Program-made: the position numbers and the translations under genes
Notes under the pieces: model-generated
Database searches by the model: none
Seen by the model: only the letters and a program-made list of their open reading frames with translations
What the model was told of the DNA's origin: nothing
Part shown: positions 32,653 through 42,557 of the stretch, piece by piece
How positions within the stretch are numbered: position 1 is the stretch's first letter
How the letters are laid out: each line of letters opens with the position of its first letter
NCBI GenBank assembly: GCA_032718475.1
Contig: JAUCBJ010000877.1
Location: 124,001-188,000 of the forward strand
DNA: 64,000 nt
Source: Nemertoderma westbladi
Lineage: Eukaryota; Xenacoelomorpha; Nemertodermatida; Nemertodermatidae
Direction of reading: 5' to 3'

Positions 32653-32670
32653 ATCCTACACACTGCGCCA
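32653..32670 (-). promoter_or_regulatory. tRNA primer-binding site of the Gypsy element
   Basis: Two bases from the 5' LTR the minus strand reads TGGCGCAGTGTGTAGGAT, the complement of a tRNA 3' end. On the plus strand the tRNA similarity extends past the usual 18 nt: GTAGG-TTCGTAT-CCTAC forms a perfect T arm (32643-32659), followed by an acceptor strand and CCA (32668-32670). The G before CCA is compatible with tRNA-Ser, but the isoacceptor is not established. Confidence 0.75.
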
Positions 32671-32672
32671 AG

Positions 32673-32767
32673 TGTAATCTGTATAATAATCATAAGTCAG
32701 TATATCGTACCGGTAAGAGATATATATATATAAGGCCTTCAAACACGTACAGTATATCGGGATTACA
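32673..32767 (-). repeat. 5' LTR of the Gypsy element
   Basis: 95 bp with a TATATATATATA promoter-like tract in the centre. It matches 27877-27971 at 93 of 95 positions. Confidence 0.9.
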
Positions 32768-33143
32768 CAGTGTGCAAGACGTGGCTATGAGACCACGCAA
32801 CCTTTGAACAAAGATGTCGGTTGCCCTGCCACGGTATTCAAACTTACAGATAATGGGCCTGGAACTGTCAGACGGCACGTTGCCATCAAGATCAATGACC
32901 TCACAGGGAACCACCGCTGTCACTTCAGTCCCTGTGTCACTGCCTGTGCGCCCCCTAGCGGCTTGTACCGCAGTAAGCTCATGTAGGACCATCGCATCCG
33001 TATATTGGTTATCGTGACGAATAGACTTCGCTTCCCCAATAGCAGTATTGAGTTGATAACCATCCCCACCCTTACTGACGTTAAATATACGATGGAACAT
33101 ACCGCAAATCACACCGCGTTTGTATGACTCCGGGGCGCATGCA
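32768..33143 (-). pseudogene. PLE RT C-terminal part
   Basis: Minus-strand codons read APESYKRGVICGMFHRIFNVS, with later Q/Y and LHEL blocks and an acidic/basic linker up to the Gypsy LTR. The arrangement (P-x-x-Y/W-K, then an Arg-rich helix, ahead of the GIY-YIG domain) fits the end of a PLE reverse transcriptase. The family call rests mainly on position. Confidence 0.5.
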
Positions 33144-33216
33144 ATTACATGCACGTCTGGGTCTCCAGTCGATTTTTATTTACTTGTTGTACATACCTAC
33201 CGGTACGGTTTTTTAC
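33144..33216 (-). repeat. Right terminal repeat of the PLE nest
   Basis: Inverted partner of 26094-26166 with one G/A difference in the GTCTGGGTC-flanking stretch. Confidence 0.85.
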
Positions 33217-33429
33217 TTTTTGTGTGTTTAATAATCAAACTTGGGCAACTTAATGCCCCTGTTGAAGGATAACCTTCCACTGATACTGCACCATTTAAAT
33301 ATAACCCACTGACATACAGCACAATCAGACAATATAAACAAAAGTACATTACACATACAGTACATAATTCAATATTACAGTAGTTAGTTAGTTAAACTGC
33401 ATAAACCAAATATAATGTTAGATATCTGT
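33217..33429. other. Spacer, no gene seen
   Basis: AT-rich sequence between the PLE terminus and the LINE tail. Confidence 0.3.
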
Positions 33430-33690
33430 TCTTACAATGCAACGACACGTAGTTTAAATGCGTGAAAAATATACCTGGCAATATTCAAAATTTGGCGTTT
33501 TTGTACCCATATTAGCTCAGTATATTTAGAAATACTCGGGTAGACCGTATATCTTCTACCTAAATACCTGCATCATACAGTAGGTTATTATAATGGCTAC
33601 AAACTAATAGAAAGTGATATTCATTCTCAACCGAATTATTGGTACACATATTGCAAATACGTTGTTCCCTAACTACTCTATTCCATCATT
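33430..33690 (-). pseudogene. CR1-like LINE C-terminal tail
   Basis: Reads VVREQRICNMCTNNS, then EYHFLLVCSHY on the minus strand. This C-x2-C ... H-F-x-x-x-C pattern ends many CR1-like reverse transcriptases. It is probably the tail of the LINE whose RT end lies at 34644-35262, separated from it by about 950 bp of other DNA. Confidence 0.65.
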
Positions 33691-34640
33691 ACTGCCCCTT
33701 CACTACGTCCATCCTCCCTTGTGAAGGGCTAGGGGGGACTTTCGACCCATCATTACTAAAGGGTAGAGATAATATTCAAAATAAGTTTTCCCATGTAATA
33801 CGTAATTTAATTCTTAAATTGTTACTTTTTTTGTTGCTCAATTTTTTTATAAACGATAGAGCGATATTGTGTTACAAAATAAATTGAACTATAGTATTTT
33901 AATACATTGCTTCCATAGTTAAATTAATGTACTCTTCAACTCCTAATTCCGCCTTACTCAATGTTAAATAATTTAGTGTTCTCGTATATTTATTACGTAA
34001 CTAGGGAACCGCTTAACTTCAAACCAATATTGGATATGGAGTTCCGTTTCTGAGTTCGCCTTGCAGAGACTAAAGTTGCAATAACTTTTGAGTTTGTGAA
34101 TGGATATTGCTCAAATAGGGTAGGTGCGCGAAAAAATAGTTGGGCTAGAAAGAAGTATTACGTGCAAATCTTTTCTATTTCGATGCTCTTTCAACACAAA
34201 TAATAAAATTTACCAAAAATATTTTTTTCACTCATTGTAATTATATTTACTGTTTGCTTAATCTGTTTGTGTGCAATAATTAGTGCCCTTGCCTTGGTCA
34301 AAGAAACTAATATGCATAATGGAGTAGCATTATTTACATTTCTAATAAAATTAAGGAATTAAAAACGTGTTGGTGTTATTATATTCATTTATCGGAATTT
34401 ATTATTCGTTTATGCATGCTAGTTAATTAATTGATATAAGTAACGACATAATTATGTAAATAAAAATTGTTAAATGAAAGAAATATACAGTATGTTTCGG
34501 TTTATAATTGACAATAGCACACCCTCACAATCACTTCAAATTGAGAGTTAAAGTGATTGACATTTTGTTAAAGAACTACGCTTCACTAACACATGTAAAA
34601 TATGTTGAGGGTTCAAATATTTCTTTAATATAAAATCTAC
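33691..34640. other. AT-rich insertion or spacer within a LINE
   Basis: No coding signal. It lies between the LINE RT end and its Cys-rich tail and is probably inserted DNA. The left edge has TCCATCATTACTGCCCC, and CCATCATTACTAAAGGG recurs 55 bp later. Confidence 0.4.
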
Positions 34641-34643
34641 CTT

Positions 34644-35262
34644 TTAGGGACGATGCCACTTCTGATCTCCATAATTGCACAAACTGATCGGTAATACTGT
34701 ACGTTGTTTTGCTAATATAAGAAATCTTCTAACATCACCTACAGCTTGGTCTTGCCAGGCCCAACTAAAACCTAAATGGTTCAGTAACCCTCTTATTTGC
34801 GCAACCCAACTATTCAGTCGAGTGCTATTACTATTGTACTGTATATTATTATTACTCATATCATTGCACAACATTAAATATGCTTGTTTCACCAATATAG
34901 AGCTTGGCAAATTTAAAATCCTGATCCAGTACTCAATTAATCGAAAGTGACGCTCCAAAATAAGTGGCAACTGCCCTGTCTCTCCATATACAGCAAAATT
35001 AGGAGTTGACTTTTTAACGGCCAAAACATTTTTTAAAAACCTTAACTGCACCCTTTATACATCAACAGCAGATTCAAAACCCCATATCTCCGCACCATAA
35101 ATGAAAGTAGGTTTTACCAAGGAATTAAATAAGTTTTAAGCACAATCAAAAGATGCATGAGGAAAGCGGACAAAATATTTTAATAATGAAACATATGCTC
35201 TGTTACCCCGTTCTGCAATATTACTCTGTGTCTTACAAAATTTACCATTCCCTGAAAAAATA
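34644..35262 (-). pseudogene. CR1-like LINE, end of RT
   Basis: Minus strand: FSGNGKFCKTQSNIAERGNRA, then a LLKYFVRFPHA block, FIYGAEIWGFE, RFLKNVLAVKKSTPNFAVYGE, and a LIEYWIRIL helix. This series is the standard thumb and post-RT region of CR1-like LINEs. Stops occur at about 35135 and 35050. An RTE copy begins at 35272, exactly where the preceding YLG block would be expected, so the RTE probably inserted here. Confidence 0.78.
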
Positions 35263-35271
35263 ATACTATTA

Positions 35272-38200
35272 CTACTACTAGGATCGGCATGCTGCATTGC
35301 AGCTGCATTTTTAAGAATGCTGTGCCGGCTTGTCAACAAAATTGCACCGCCACAACTCCCTATCACCCATGACATTTGCTAGATCATCCGCATCTTCAAG
35401 GCCAGTGTCCTTTAAGATGCGTCTCAAGAAAGTCATGGGCTGTCCACCATGCTTATTCACTCCATGAGGCTGCCAAAGTACAAGATTATGCACTGGCTGG
35501 TTCTCACGGCGAAAGCAATGTCCTGCAAAGCGGAGGCGATTTTGTTCTAGTGTCAAGCTTGGGGGAACCAATGAGACACCTCCAATGTTATATAGTGTCT
35601 GGTTGGAGATGTGTGCATTGTACTTGACACAATGAACCCGGCGTAGCATTCTTGTGAATGTGCCATCAGAGATTTGGTGTCCTCAGCAGTTAGAGCCCAG
35701 CATGGACTCCCGTAGAGGAGTACTGGAACTACTGCTGCTCTAAGTAATCGGACCTTAAGTTTCCGATTAATTCTCGGTGACTTCCAAATCCTGGAAAGCC
35801 TATTCAAGGCTGCCCATGCCTTTCCCTTACGTATTCGAAGGTCCTCACCTGACTTCCGGATCCATGATCCCAGGTAACAGAAGTCGTCCACATGCTCAAG
35901 CATACCATCCTTTGAGCTTATGCTCATCCGATCAGAGACTTGCTGAGGACTTTCAAAGTTAACTGTCAAAATTTTGGTCTTTCTGGAGTTAATAAAAAGA
36001 CCACCACTAGAAGCAGCATGTTCTAATGAGCTGAGGAGCCGTTGGGCTCCCTCTAATGATTCTGAGAGTACCATTAAGTCATCAGCAAAGTCTATATCAG
36101 TTAGGTACTTGGCAGGATTTCCTCGACTTCTGGAGCCAGTAGGTGGAGTTATCATCACCCCATCATCATTATGATGATCTAAGGACATGCGTAGAACATA
36201 GTCAACCACAATAATGAACAAGAATGGTGCAAGTGTGTCTCCTTGGAGGACGCCCCATAACACTTCAAATGGTTCTGTGTCACCATCAACAGTAGACACA
36301 AATGTTGTCGAACCATCGTATACTGATCTGATTGCTGCAATAATTTCATCAGGAATCCCACATAATGAAAGTATGCTGAACATACGTGAGCGAGAGACTG
36401 AATCAAAGGCCTTGAAGAAGTCAACAAAGATAACAGCCAGATGCCTGTCTTTCTTTTTTGATAATTCTCCAATTATCCTTCTAAGTGCCAAAATGGGCTC
36501 CATGGTCCCACGACCTTTACGTAACCCATTCTGATTTCCACGGAGCAGTCTCTCAATGGGATCCTTGATGCGATTTAATAGAATCCTATTGTATAGCTTT
36601 GCAGCAATCCAGATCAATGAGATTCCCCGAAAAGAACCATAGAGTGTTAGGTTGCCCTTCTTGGGAACTGGCACCAACTTATTTGTTTTCATTTCTTGTG
36701 GGACTCTTGTTGTTCGGTACATGTCTACTATGATGGGATAGATGAGCTTTAAACACTCAGGTATTTTAAAGACCTCAGGGGGAACACCATCTACTCCACT
36801 GGCACGATTGGTCTTAATGCTCTTTGCAGCAGCCTTTAATTCTGCAAAGGAGATATCGCCAATGGGAATATCTGGGAGTACAGACTCAGACACTTTTACT
36901 TCTATAAAGCTACCAGGCAATACCCTGTCATTATTGAGGAGCTTTTCAAAGTGGGCTTTCCAACCATTGAGGCGATCGGCTGGTGATTCAGCCTTAACCT
37001 TGGTGGTTGGTTGGCTTTTCCGCCCAGTAAGCAAATTGATCGATTTCCATGCCTGGGATGATTGCCTGCTGTCGTCAGCATCATTGATGGCATCAACCTG
37101 TTGGTTTATTAGCTCCTGTAGATTAACAGAGTACTGCCTGTTCAGGGACCTAGATGCAGCCTTAACTGCATTCTTGTGTGGCTGTTGCAACAGAGAGGAC
37201 CAGTCATGCCGAGGCAATGCAGATTTCGTTGTTCTGCTAGCACGCAGACTAAGTCTTACCTTGGCCACAATAAGGCGGTGATCACTGGAGAAGGGTCGAA
37301 GTGTAAATACATTACTGTCTTGTATAGAGCTTCTGTATTTCCTACGAAACAGAATATGGTCTATCTGGGACTTGTGACCACTGGGTCCACTATGAGTCCA
37401 TAGCTTTCCAGTTCGCTTCTTGAACTGGGTTCCAACCGAAAACAATCCATTTCCAGAGATGAAATCCTGAAGATGGACAGAATTTCGTTTAACACTATTG
37501 CTATAGACCCAGGGCGATGTAGGTGATTGATGCAGACTTGCATTAAAGTCTCCCAGGAATGTTAAGAATGCATGCTGATCCACTCCATCAGTTGCTGCTT
37601 GTAGATTGTGGTAGAAATTTTCCACCTCCTCTACAGGGGCAACACTAGTTGGAGAGTAGCACACAATCAGAACCACCTTAGGAAACTTCTTAGCCAGTCT
37701 TCCAGAACATGAGAAGTGGCAACGGATGATGCGGTTAGAGATTTGGTCTATTTTGTCCAATGCTGCATGTGCAGTTGGATTCATCAATAGACCAATTCCA
37801 CCATTGCCACTATCATCTGCTGACGTGAGGGCGAGTCGCCAACCGCCCCCCATGTCCTTAATCAGAACCTCATCAGTCTGTCCAGTCTGCATTCGGTGCT
37901 CTTGAACACCCACTGCGCTAAGAGAAAGCTTATCTGCCAAGGCAGTCAGCTCACCTTGTCGCATTGGGGACCCGAGTGTTAGGGTGTTTACTGAGGCTAG
38001 TCTAGTGACTTGCCTCAGATTCACCAATGGCTTTGTTGGTCGGGGTGGAACATGAGAGTAGCCTCCAACTCCAGAATCCCTCTCCCCATCACAATCTGGC
38101 CTCCCTGGTGACCCAGGGTTTGGGCCAGAAAGGTCATCAGGAAAGGGACTCAAAGAATTGTTGGCTGCTCTCTCTCCAGTGGGGGTGAGACAGGCAGCCA

Positions 38201-38370
38201 GTCAGGAGTTAACTGACGCCTGTGAGGCCGATTGTGTCCGGTAATTCCACTGGCCTCTAGTGGCCGGACCTCCGCATTACTAATGTATTCCATAGTGGGG
38301 GTTGGGGGGTGCTTTTTTGCCGAGTCAGCTCTCGGGGCAAATACCACACCCTGGTTTGCCATTCCATTCC
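35272..38370 (-). pseudogene. RTE-like LINE copy 1
   Basis: Contains an 866-codon frame (38153-35553) plus short continuations at both ends. Endonuclease: VGVQEHRM, LGDFNASL, QIDHILF and SSDHRLIV. RT: ASGVDGVPPEV, AVIFVDFFKAFDSV, GVLQGDTLAPFLF and DFADDLMVLSES. The tail has a GHCFRREN and GQPMTFLRRIL block. Compared with copy 2 it has a 1-base loss near 38180, a 1-base loss near 35667, and an in-frame loss of about 243 bp (81 codons) near 37180. The 3' end is (TAG)3 at 35272-35280. It cannot make a complete protein. Confidence 0.92.
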
Positions 38371-41013
38371 ATTCTGTAACATTACTACTATTTGTTTGCT
38401 GATTTGTCGCCTCAGATAATGATTGCACCTGCTGCTGTTAAATGAAACTGCGCAATTGTTGCTATAAACATTTATGTCACCTATACAGTAGAGACATCTT
38501 TACACTGCACCATAATTGGTACCGTGCCTAAAACATATTCAATTGTAGAAGCTCCATTTCTGGAATGAAAAGTAAAATCACCCTTCTCTTTGAATGCATT
38601 TTTCTCCTACTTCAATTTTTCATGTTATTTTGGTTACAAATGCCCCATTATCTCGAGAACGGCTTGATGAAATTTCTTGAAATTTTGACACATGATCCAT
38701 GGCGGCGGTGTGGCGCATAACTGGAACCTCTAATATCATAGTTACTGTAACTCATCATCATTCTTTGTATTTTAGGACCAAGTCCCAAATTTTTGACCTT
38801 TTTTTTTTAAATATGAAAAATAATACAAAAATTCGAAAATTTCGATTTTTTTAGGTTCCAGGTCTGGCGGAGTGGCTACTTTAATAGCATAACAAATTTC
38901 ATAGAAAACGACTTGGTAGTTCTGGAGAAAACGGGGCATTTGTTAAAAAGGCGTTTGTCCTTATCTAAGGGTTCCATCTCCCCTTAAAGTTTTATAATTT
39001 CAATATTTTTCGTTAATAATTTCGTCTTTTTCGTTATTTTCGGGTTTTACAGTATAACTATGTATCTCCCACGGGCATTTTAATTGTCAAAAAAATCCGA
39101 AAATTTTTTTTATCTTCGATTTCGATGAAATTTGGTAATGCTGGTACCGATTGCAATTCTAAGGTATATTGTTGCGTTGAAGGAATTTTGAAAAAATCAA
39201 TAGAGGCCGAGCTACGAAACTTTGAAGTTTGCTTTGAAAGACCAAGTGGACCCAAAATCTGGGACTTTAAAGTAATTTTTTATGGAAAATTATGTTAAGC
39301 GATTTAGTAGAGAATGAAAAGTTATTCCTTCCGTCCATTTCTAGTCTAAAGGCCAGATGATTGGGTTTCTCGAGAAATTTAATACGCTTCGAATATCGGG
39401 TTTTTTTGTGAGTCGCAAATATTCGCCGCCAGTTTTCAGGAGAAATGAAATCAATCTGCTCGAATCAAAAAATAAATCGGTCGGAATAGTTACAACCCCT
39501 TAGATCTGTCTATTAAAAAAAGTTGCAAGGTCGTACATGTAGCTCCGATAATAAAAAAATAGCGTGAAATGTCGCTATTACTTTTTTGCGCATTTGCAAT
39601 ATGTACAATTTTTGCGACTTCGTTTATTGCAACTTCCCGACCGCTTTGGAAAGAAGTGTTTGATATTTCTTCTATAGAGATATCTCTCCTCTACCCAACA
39701 ACGAAAAAATCGTATCCGTAGGGGATCGCGCGGTTGAGCTATTGGCGTTTCCCTACGGCGACTCTCGTCGTAACATCGTTATGCGATGGCTCGAAAATGG
39801 ACTGTATGACCCGCGATTTTTTATTGACGAATTCGAAGCTCATCGACATCGAAACTTTTAGAGGGAAATTCTAATTTGACTACTAGTTCAACATCAACGT
39901 GATACTGAATTGAACTACTGTACACACTTGAATCTTCAGTTCGTATATCGACCGTTAGTGGGCTACATGTCTAAACATTAAATCTCCACCCAAGTTTCAT
40001 CTTGAACGGATTAAAAGCAAAGAAAATTTGGAGGATATTTAATGTTTAGACATGTAGCCCCTTAGCGGCAGACGTACTGCATAAGCATATGCATGTATGT
40101 AAACTATCTAAACATTAACATACTGTAGAGTATTGACTGTAGATATACTGAAGATATTAAGGTAGGCCCTATAGTTTAAGAAATTTGAGAGTTCCTGAGC
40201 AATACACTTTCAAAACTAGACCGACCGACCGACAGACAGTCTGACCGACAGAGATTGAGATAACTGTTCACGTATGCTATAGCTCGCTTACTTTCGAGGC
40301 TCGCCACACATTGAAATAATTACACATTGCTTACATTGAAATAATAGTGTGTGCAGATCTTGCTAAACTATGCTCACTATCATGATATATAGACGTAAGT
40401 GCACGTCACAGATAATTTTCTTCTGGATATCGGGTTGAAAAACCTATCTGTTTATGAGCTTGGAGACAAATCAATCTCATCTAAACTCATCTATAATGTC
40501 ATGGGTCTTTGAGTATTTTCATGTGAAAAACTGTTTAAATTAAAAATTGCTCTACAGAGTTTTATCTCGGAACTTTATTGCTCTGCGCTCTTGTTATCTG
40601 AGGTGAAAGACCGGGATTTATGTTTCATAGTGCGTTATTTTCATGGCGTTATTTATCGGTAGAGGCAATCAATACATAACCAACGCTAAAAGCATCAACG
40701 CCTAACTGGTAAATGCAGATTGTAATTGTGCATGTGTAATTGTAAACCAACAATTATTAGTTCTCTGAAAGACATTGAAAATGCGGATTATCTCATACAA
40801 GTAATGAATGATGCATGCTGCAGCAATGCAGCATGATGCCGATTGTAGATAGATTATTTATTATCATACTGAAATACACAAATGCACAAAGTCCAGAGGA
40901 ACGCCTCTGGATCTGATAATAACTACACACAATAATAAATAGTATGTAAAAAAAACAACTAGATAGATTTACATATTTTCAATAATAATTATTATATATT
41001 CAGACAATTTTTA
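38371..41013. other. Uncharacterised AT-rich region upstream of the glycosyltransferase
   Basis: No gene found in 2.6 kb. 38560-39700 has A/T homopolymers and phrases such as ATCTCGAGAACGGCTTGATG and GATTTCGATGAAATTTGG. A hairpin lies at 39951-40070. A GACC/GACA microsatellite-like stretch is at 40218-40250. A short palindrome (GCATGCTGCAGCAATGCAGC) is at 40813-40832. The gene promoter must lie in the last part, but no element can be fixed. Confidence 0.4.
39951..40070. repeat. Inverted repeat (hairpin) with arms of about 35-40 bp
   Basis: GGGCTACATGTCTAAACATT on the left is matched in inverted form by AATGTTTAGACATGTAGCCC on the right. Pairing continues with small gaps on both sides. The loop is about 40 nt. 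It could be a small MITE or an RNA hairpin. Confidence 0.7.
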
Positions 41014-41985
41014 ATGATGAGTCGAAAAGTGATACTGATTTGTGTTACAATTATTATTACCATCGTAATCTTAAACTTTTCGTATGTTGTAATGGTGATA
41101 GTTGATGACAGAGCACCTCTTCGAAGTAGAATCTTATTAAACAATGAAAAAGTGTACACTACAAATTCTACGAAACAACCAGTTGATAGATTTATTATAG
41201 AGAATCCCAGGGCGTGCCATAATATTACAAACGGTAACCCAAGTTTTATTATCCTTCTACTGATAAAAACGCGACCGTCATCTACAGAAAAACGACTCGC
41301 TATTCGCGAAACATATGCAACAAGAAAAGTAATCAATGGGACCAACATAAAGCACTTGTTTGTATTGGGTTATCAGCCAGAATTTCAACAAAACATTATA
41401 AATGAAAGTTCCATATATGGTGATATAGTGCAGGGAAACTTTATAGATACCTACAGAAATTTAACTCTGAAACTAATAATGTCTTGGAATTGGGCCGATC
41501 GCTATTGTAGAAAGGCAACATTTATTGGTTCTGGAGATGACGATATGTTCATTAACCCGTTCACGTTGGTTCAATCTCTCTCTGGAGTGCCACAAAAACG
41601 TTTTTATGGAGGGGTATGTGGTCCTAATGTTGTTCTAAGGGACCCTAAATCCCCGTGGTACGTAGACCCTAAGGATTTCCCACCCAAATACTATCCAGCT
41701 TACTGCAGTGGTGGACTATATTTCATTTCGAGTGATCTCATTTTTCCTCTACTTATTCTCGTCCCATTTCATCAATTAATATCTGTGGACGACGCTTATA
41801 CTGGGATTCTGATGGCTTCCATTCTGATTGAACCCACATACATTCGTAACATAGACGTTTGGGGTGATATGAGTCATACATTTAATGCCTCAGTTTGGGA
41901 TAGAGTTATTGCGACCCATAGCTACTCAACCCAAAACTTTAGATTATATTGGAAGTGGTTGTTGGAGGGTTACGCTAAGGACTGA
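41014..41985 (+). CDS. Beta-1,3-glycosyltransferase, GT31 family
   Basis: 323 residues, intronless and complete. This is the only host gene recognised in the window. It is a type II Golgi membrane protein: a short Lys/Arg N-terminus, then a signal anchor at about residues 6-30, then the luminal enzyme. GT31 blocks in order: EKRLAIRETYA (93-102, usual RxxIRxTW), LFVLGYQ (115-121), YGDIVQGNFIDTYRNLTLK (135-153), the metal-binding SGDDDMF (173-179), PPKYYPAYCSGGLYFIS (223-239) and VDDAYTGIL (258-266, usually EDVYxG). Six N-x-S/T sites are present. It transfers Gal or GlcNAc in beta-1,3 linkage to a glycan; the exact donor is unknown. ATG 41014 was taken, but 41017 is also Met. The Thr-Tyr and Asp-Asp changes at two conserved blocks are unusual. 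Confidence 0.93.
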   Translation: MMSRKVILICVTIIITIVILNFSYVVMVIVDDRAPLRSRILLNNEKVYTTNSTKQPVDRFIIENPRACHNITNGNPSFIILLLIKTRPSSTEKRLAIRETYATRKVINGTNIKHLFVLGYQPEFQQNIINESSIYGDIVQGNFIDTYRNLTLKLIMSWNWADRYCRKATFIGSGDDDMFINPFTLVQSLSGVPQKRFYGGVCGPNVVLRDPKSPWYVDPKDFPPKYYPAYCSGGLYFISSDLIFPLLILVPFHQLISVDDAYTGILMASILIEPTYIRNIDVWGDMSHTFNASVWDRVIATHSYSTQNFRLYWKWLLEGYAKD

Positions 41986-42546
41986 TTAATGCAAATCATC
42001 AACAAAGATCTTTGGGATCGCGATTATCATTAGTAATGAGCAATGGATGATCAGTGATCATTTAAATTGAAAGAGTACATCATTATCTTACAGTATTTTC
42101 AGGATGTATGAATGTATAGCCTGAGATAAATAACTGATATCTTCATACTACAAAATGAAACAGTATGAATTTGCAGTGCCTTTCCTACAATTCCCACTGT
42201 ATGTTATAATATACCAAACCGATATCTGTAGTTATTATTAATTAATGTATTAAACCTTGAAAGTTGCGGTTGAGGTTACTGTATAATCTCTGTTTGTGAA
42301 GGGAATAACGCATGTATTAAATACGCAACAGTCCTAACTATTTAAATACCTGTGTAACAGTGTGATGATCCGAGTGGCTTTGTTACACGAACGAACGTTA
42401 GTGTGTGAGTGAAAATAAAGCCACGAGGGTCAGAACACTGTAAAGTACTTTGCAACAAGTATGTATGTAGTTTTATTCCAAAATTGTAACATTACGAAAT
42501 GATTGTATATATATTATAAGTGATAGAAACTGCACAAATTAAATTA
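41986..42546. other. 3' flank of the glycosyltransferase gene
   Basis: AT-rich with no other gene. AATAAA at 42414-42419 is the first strong polyadenylation signal after the stop. From about 42509 the sequence matches 1010-1055 (ATTATAARTGATAGAAACTGCA), the repeat into which RTE copy 2 inserted. Confidence 0.5.
42414..42419 (+). terminator. Candidate polyadenylation signal of the glycosyltransferase gene
   Basis: AATAAA 429 bp after the stop codon. Position and sequence fit, but nothing else confirms use. Confidence 0.35.
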
Positions 42547-42557
42547 GTTGCTGTATA
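42547..42557. repeat. Target-site duplication of RTE copy 2, left
   Basis: GTTGCTGTATA, matched by GTTGCTATATA at 46136-46146. Confidence 0.75.

Larger units (their letters stand above)
27877..32767 (-). mobile_element. Ty3/Gypsy retrotransposon with 95-bp LTRs
   Basis: A 4.9-kb element. The LTRs (27877-27971 and 32673-32767) differ at two of 95 positions and have TGTAATC...GATTACA ends. Minus-strand order: 5' LTR, tRNA-type primer site, Gag, CCHC knuckles, protease, RT, RNase H, integrase, Pro-rich tail, purine tract, 3' LTR. It is much GC-richer than its surroundings. Its coding region has one in-frame stop in RT, a frameshift in RNase H and another at a C homopolymer after the zinc knuckles. 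Short LTRs are known in the Mag group of Gypsy elements, so membership there is plausible but untested. A clear target duplication was not found. Confidence 0.9.
26094..33216 (-). mobile_element. Penelope-like element fragment with inverted termini, carrying two nested insertions
   Basis: A 73-bp sequence at 26094-26166 is repeated in inverted orientation at 33144-33216 with one mismatch. Between them the host coding parts are RT-tail codons (33143-32768), a short piece (27876-27807) and a GIY-YIG-like domain (26681-26417), all minus strand. A Gypsy element (27877-32767) and a solo BEL/Pao LTR (26682-27806) split them. The coding starts at once inside the right repeat, so the element is 5'-truncated. 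PLEs often carry terminal repeats in direct or inverted orientation and are often truncated. Confidence 0.65.

Noticed and set aside
27872-32772. Target-site duplication of the Gypsy element
   Set aside because: The flanking five bases are GTGAG and CAGTG, which do not match as a direct repeat.
35777-37403. Plus-strand frames opposite RTE copy 1, and the same set near 43061-44933
   Set aside because: They appear in both RTE copies only because the sense frame is conserved. They are antisense shadows.
35250-38400. Target-site duplication of RTE copy 1
   Set aside because: Short ATTACTACTATT-like sequences occur on both sides, but they merge with the (TAG)n tail, so no duplication can be defined.
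40992-41348. 118-codon minus frame opposite the glycosyltransferase
   Set aside because: It overlaps the well-supported GT31 gene on the other strand and has no recognisable domain.
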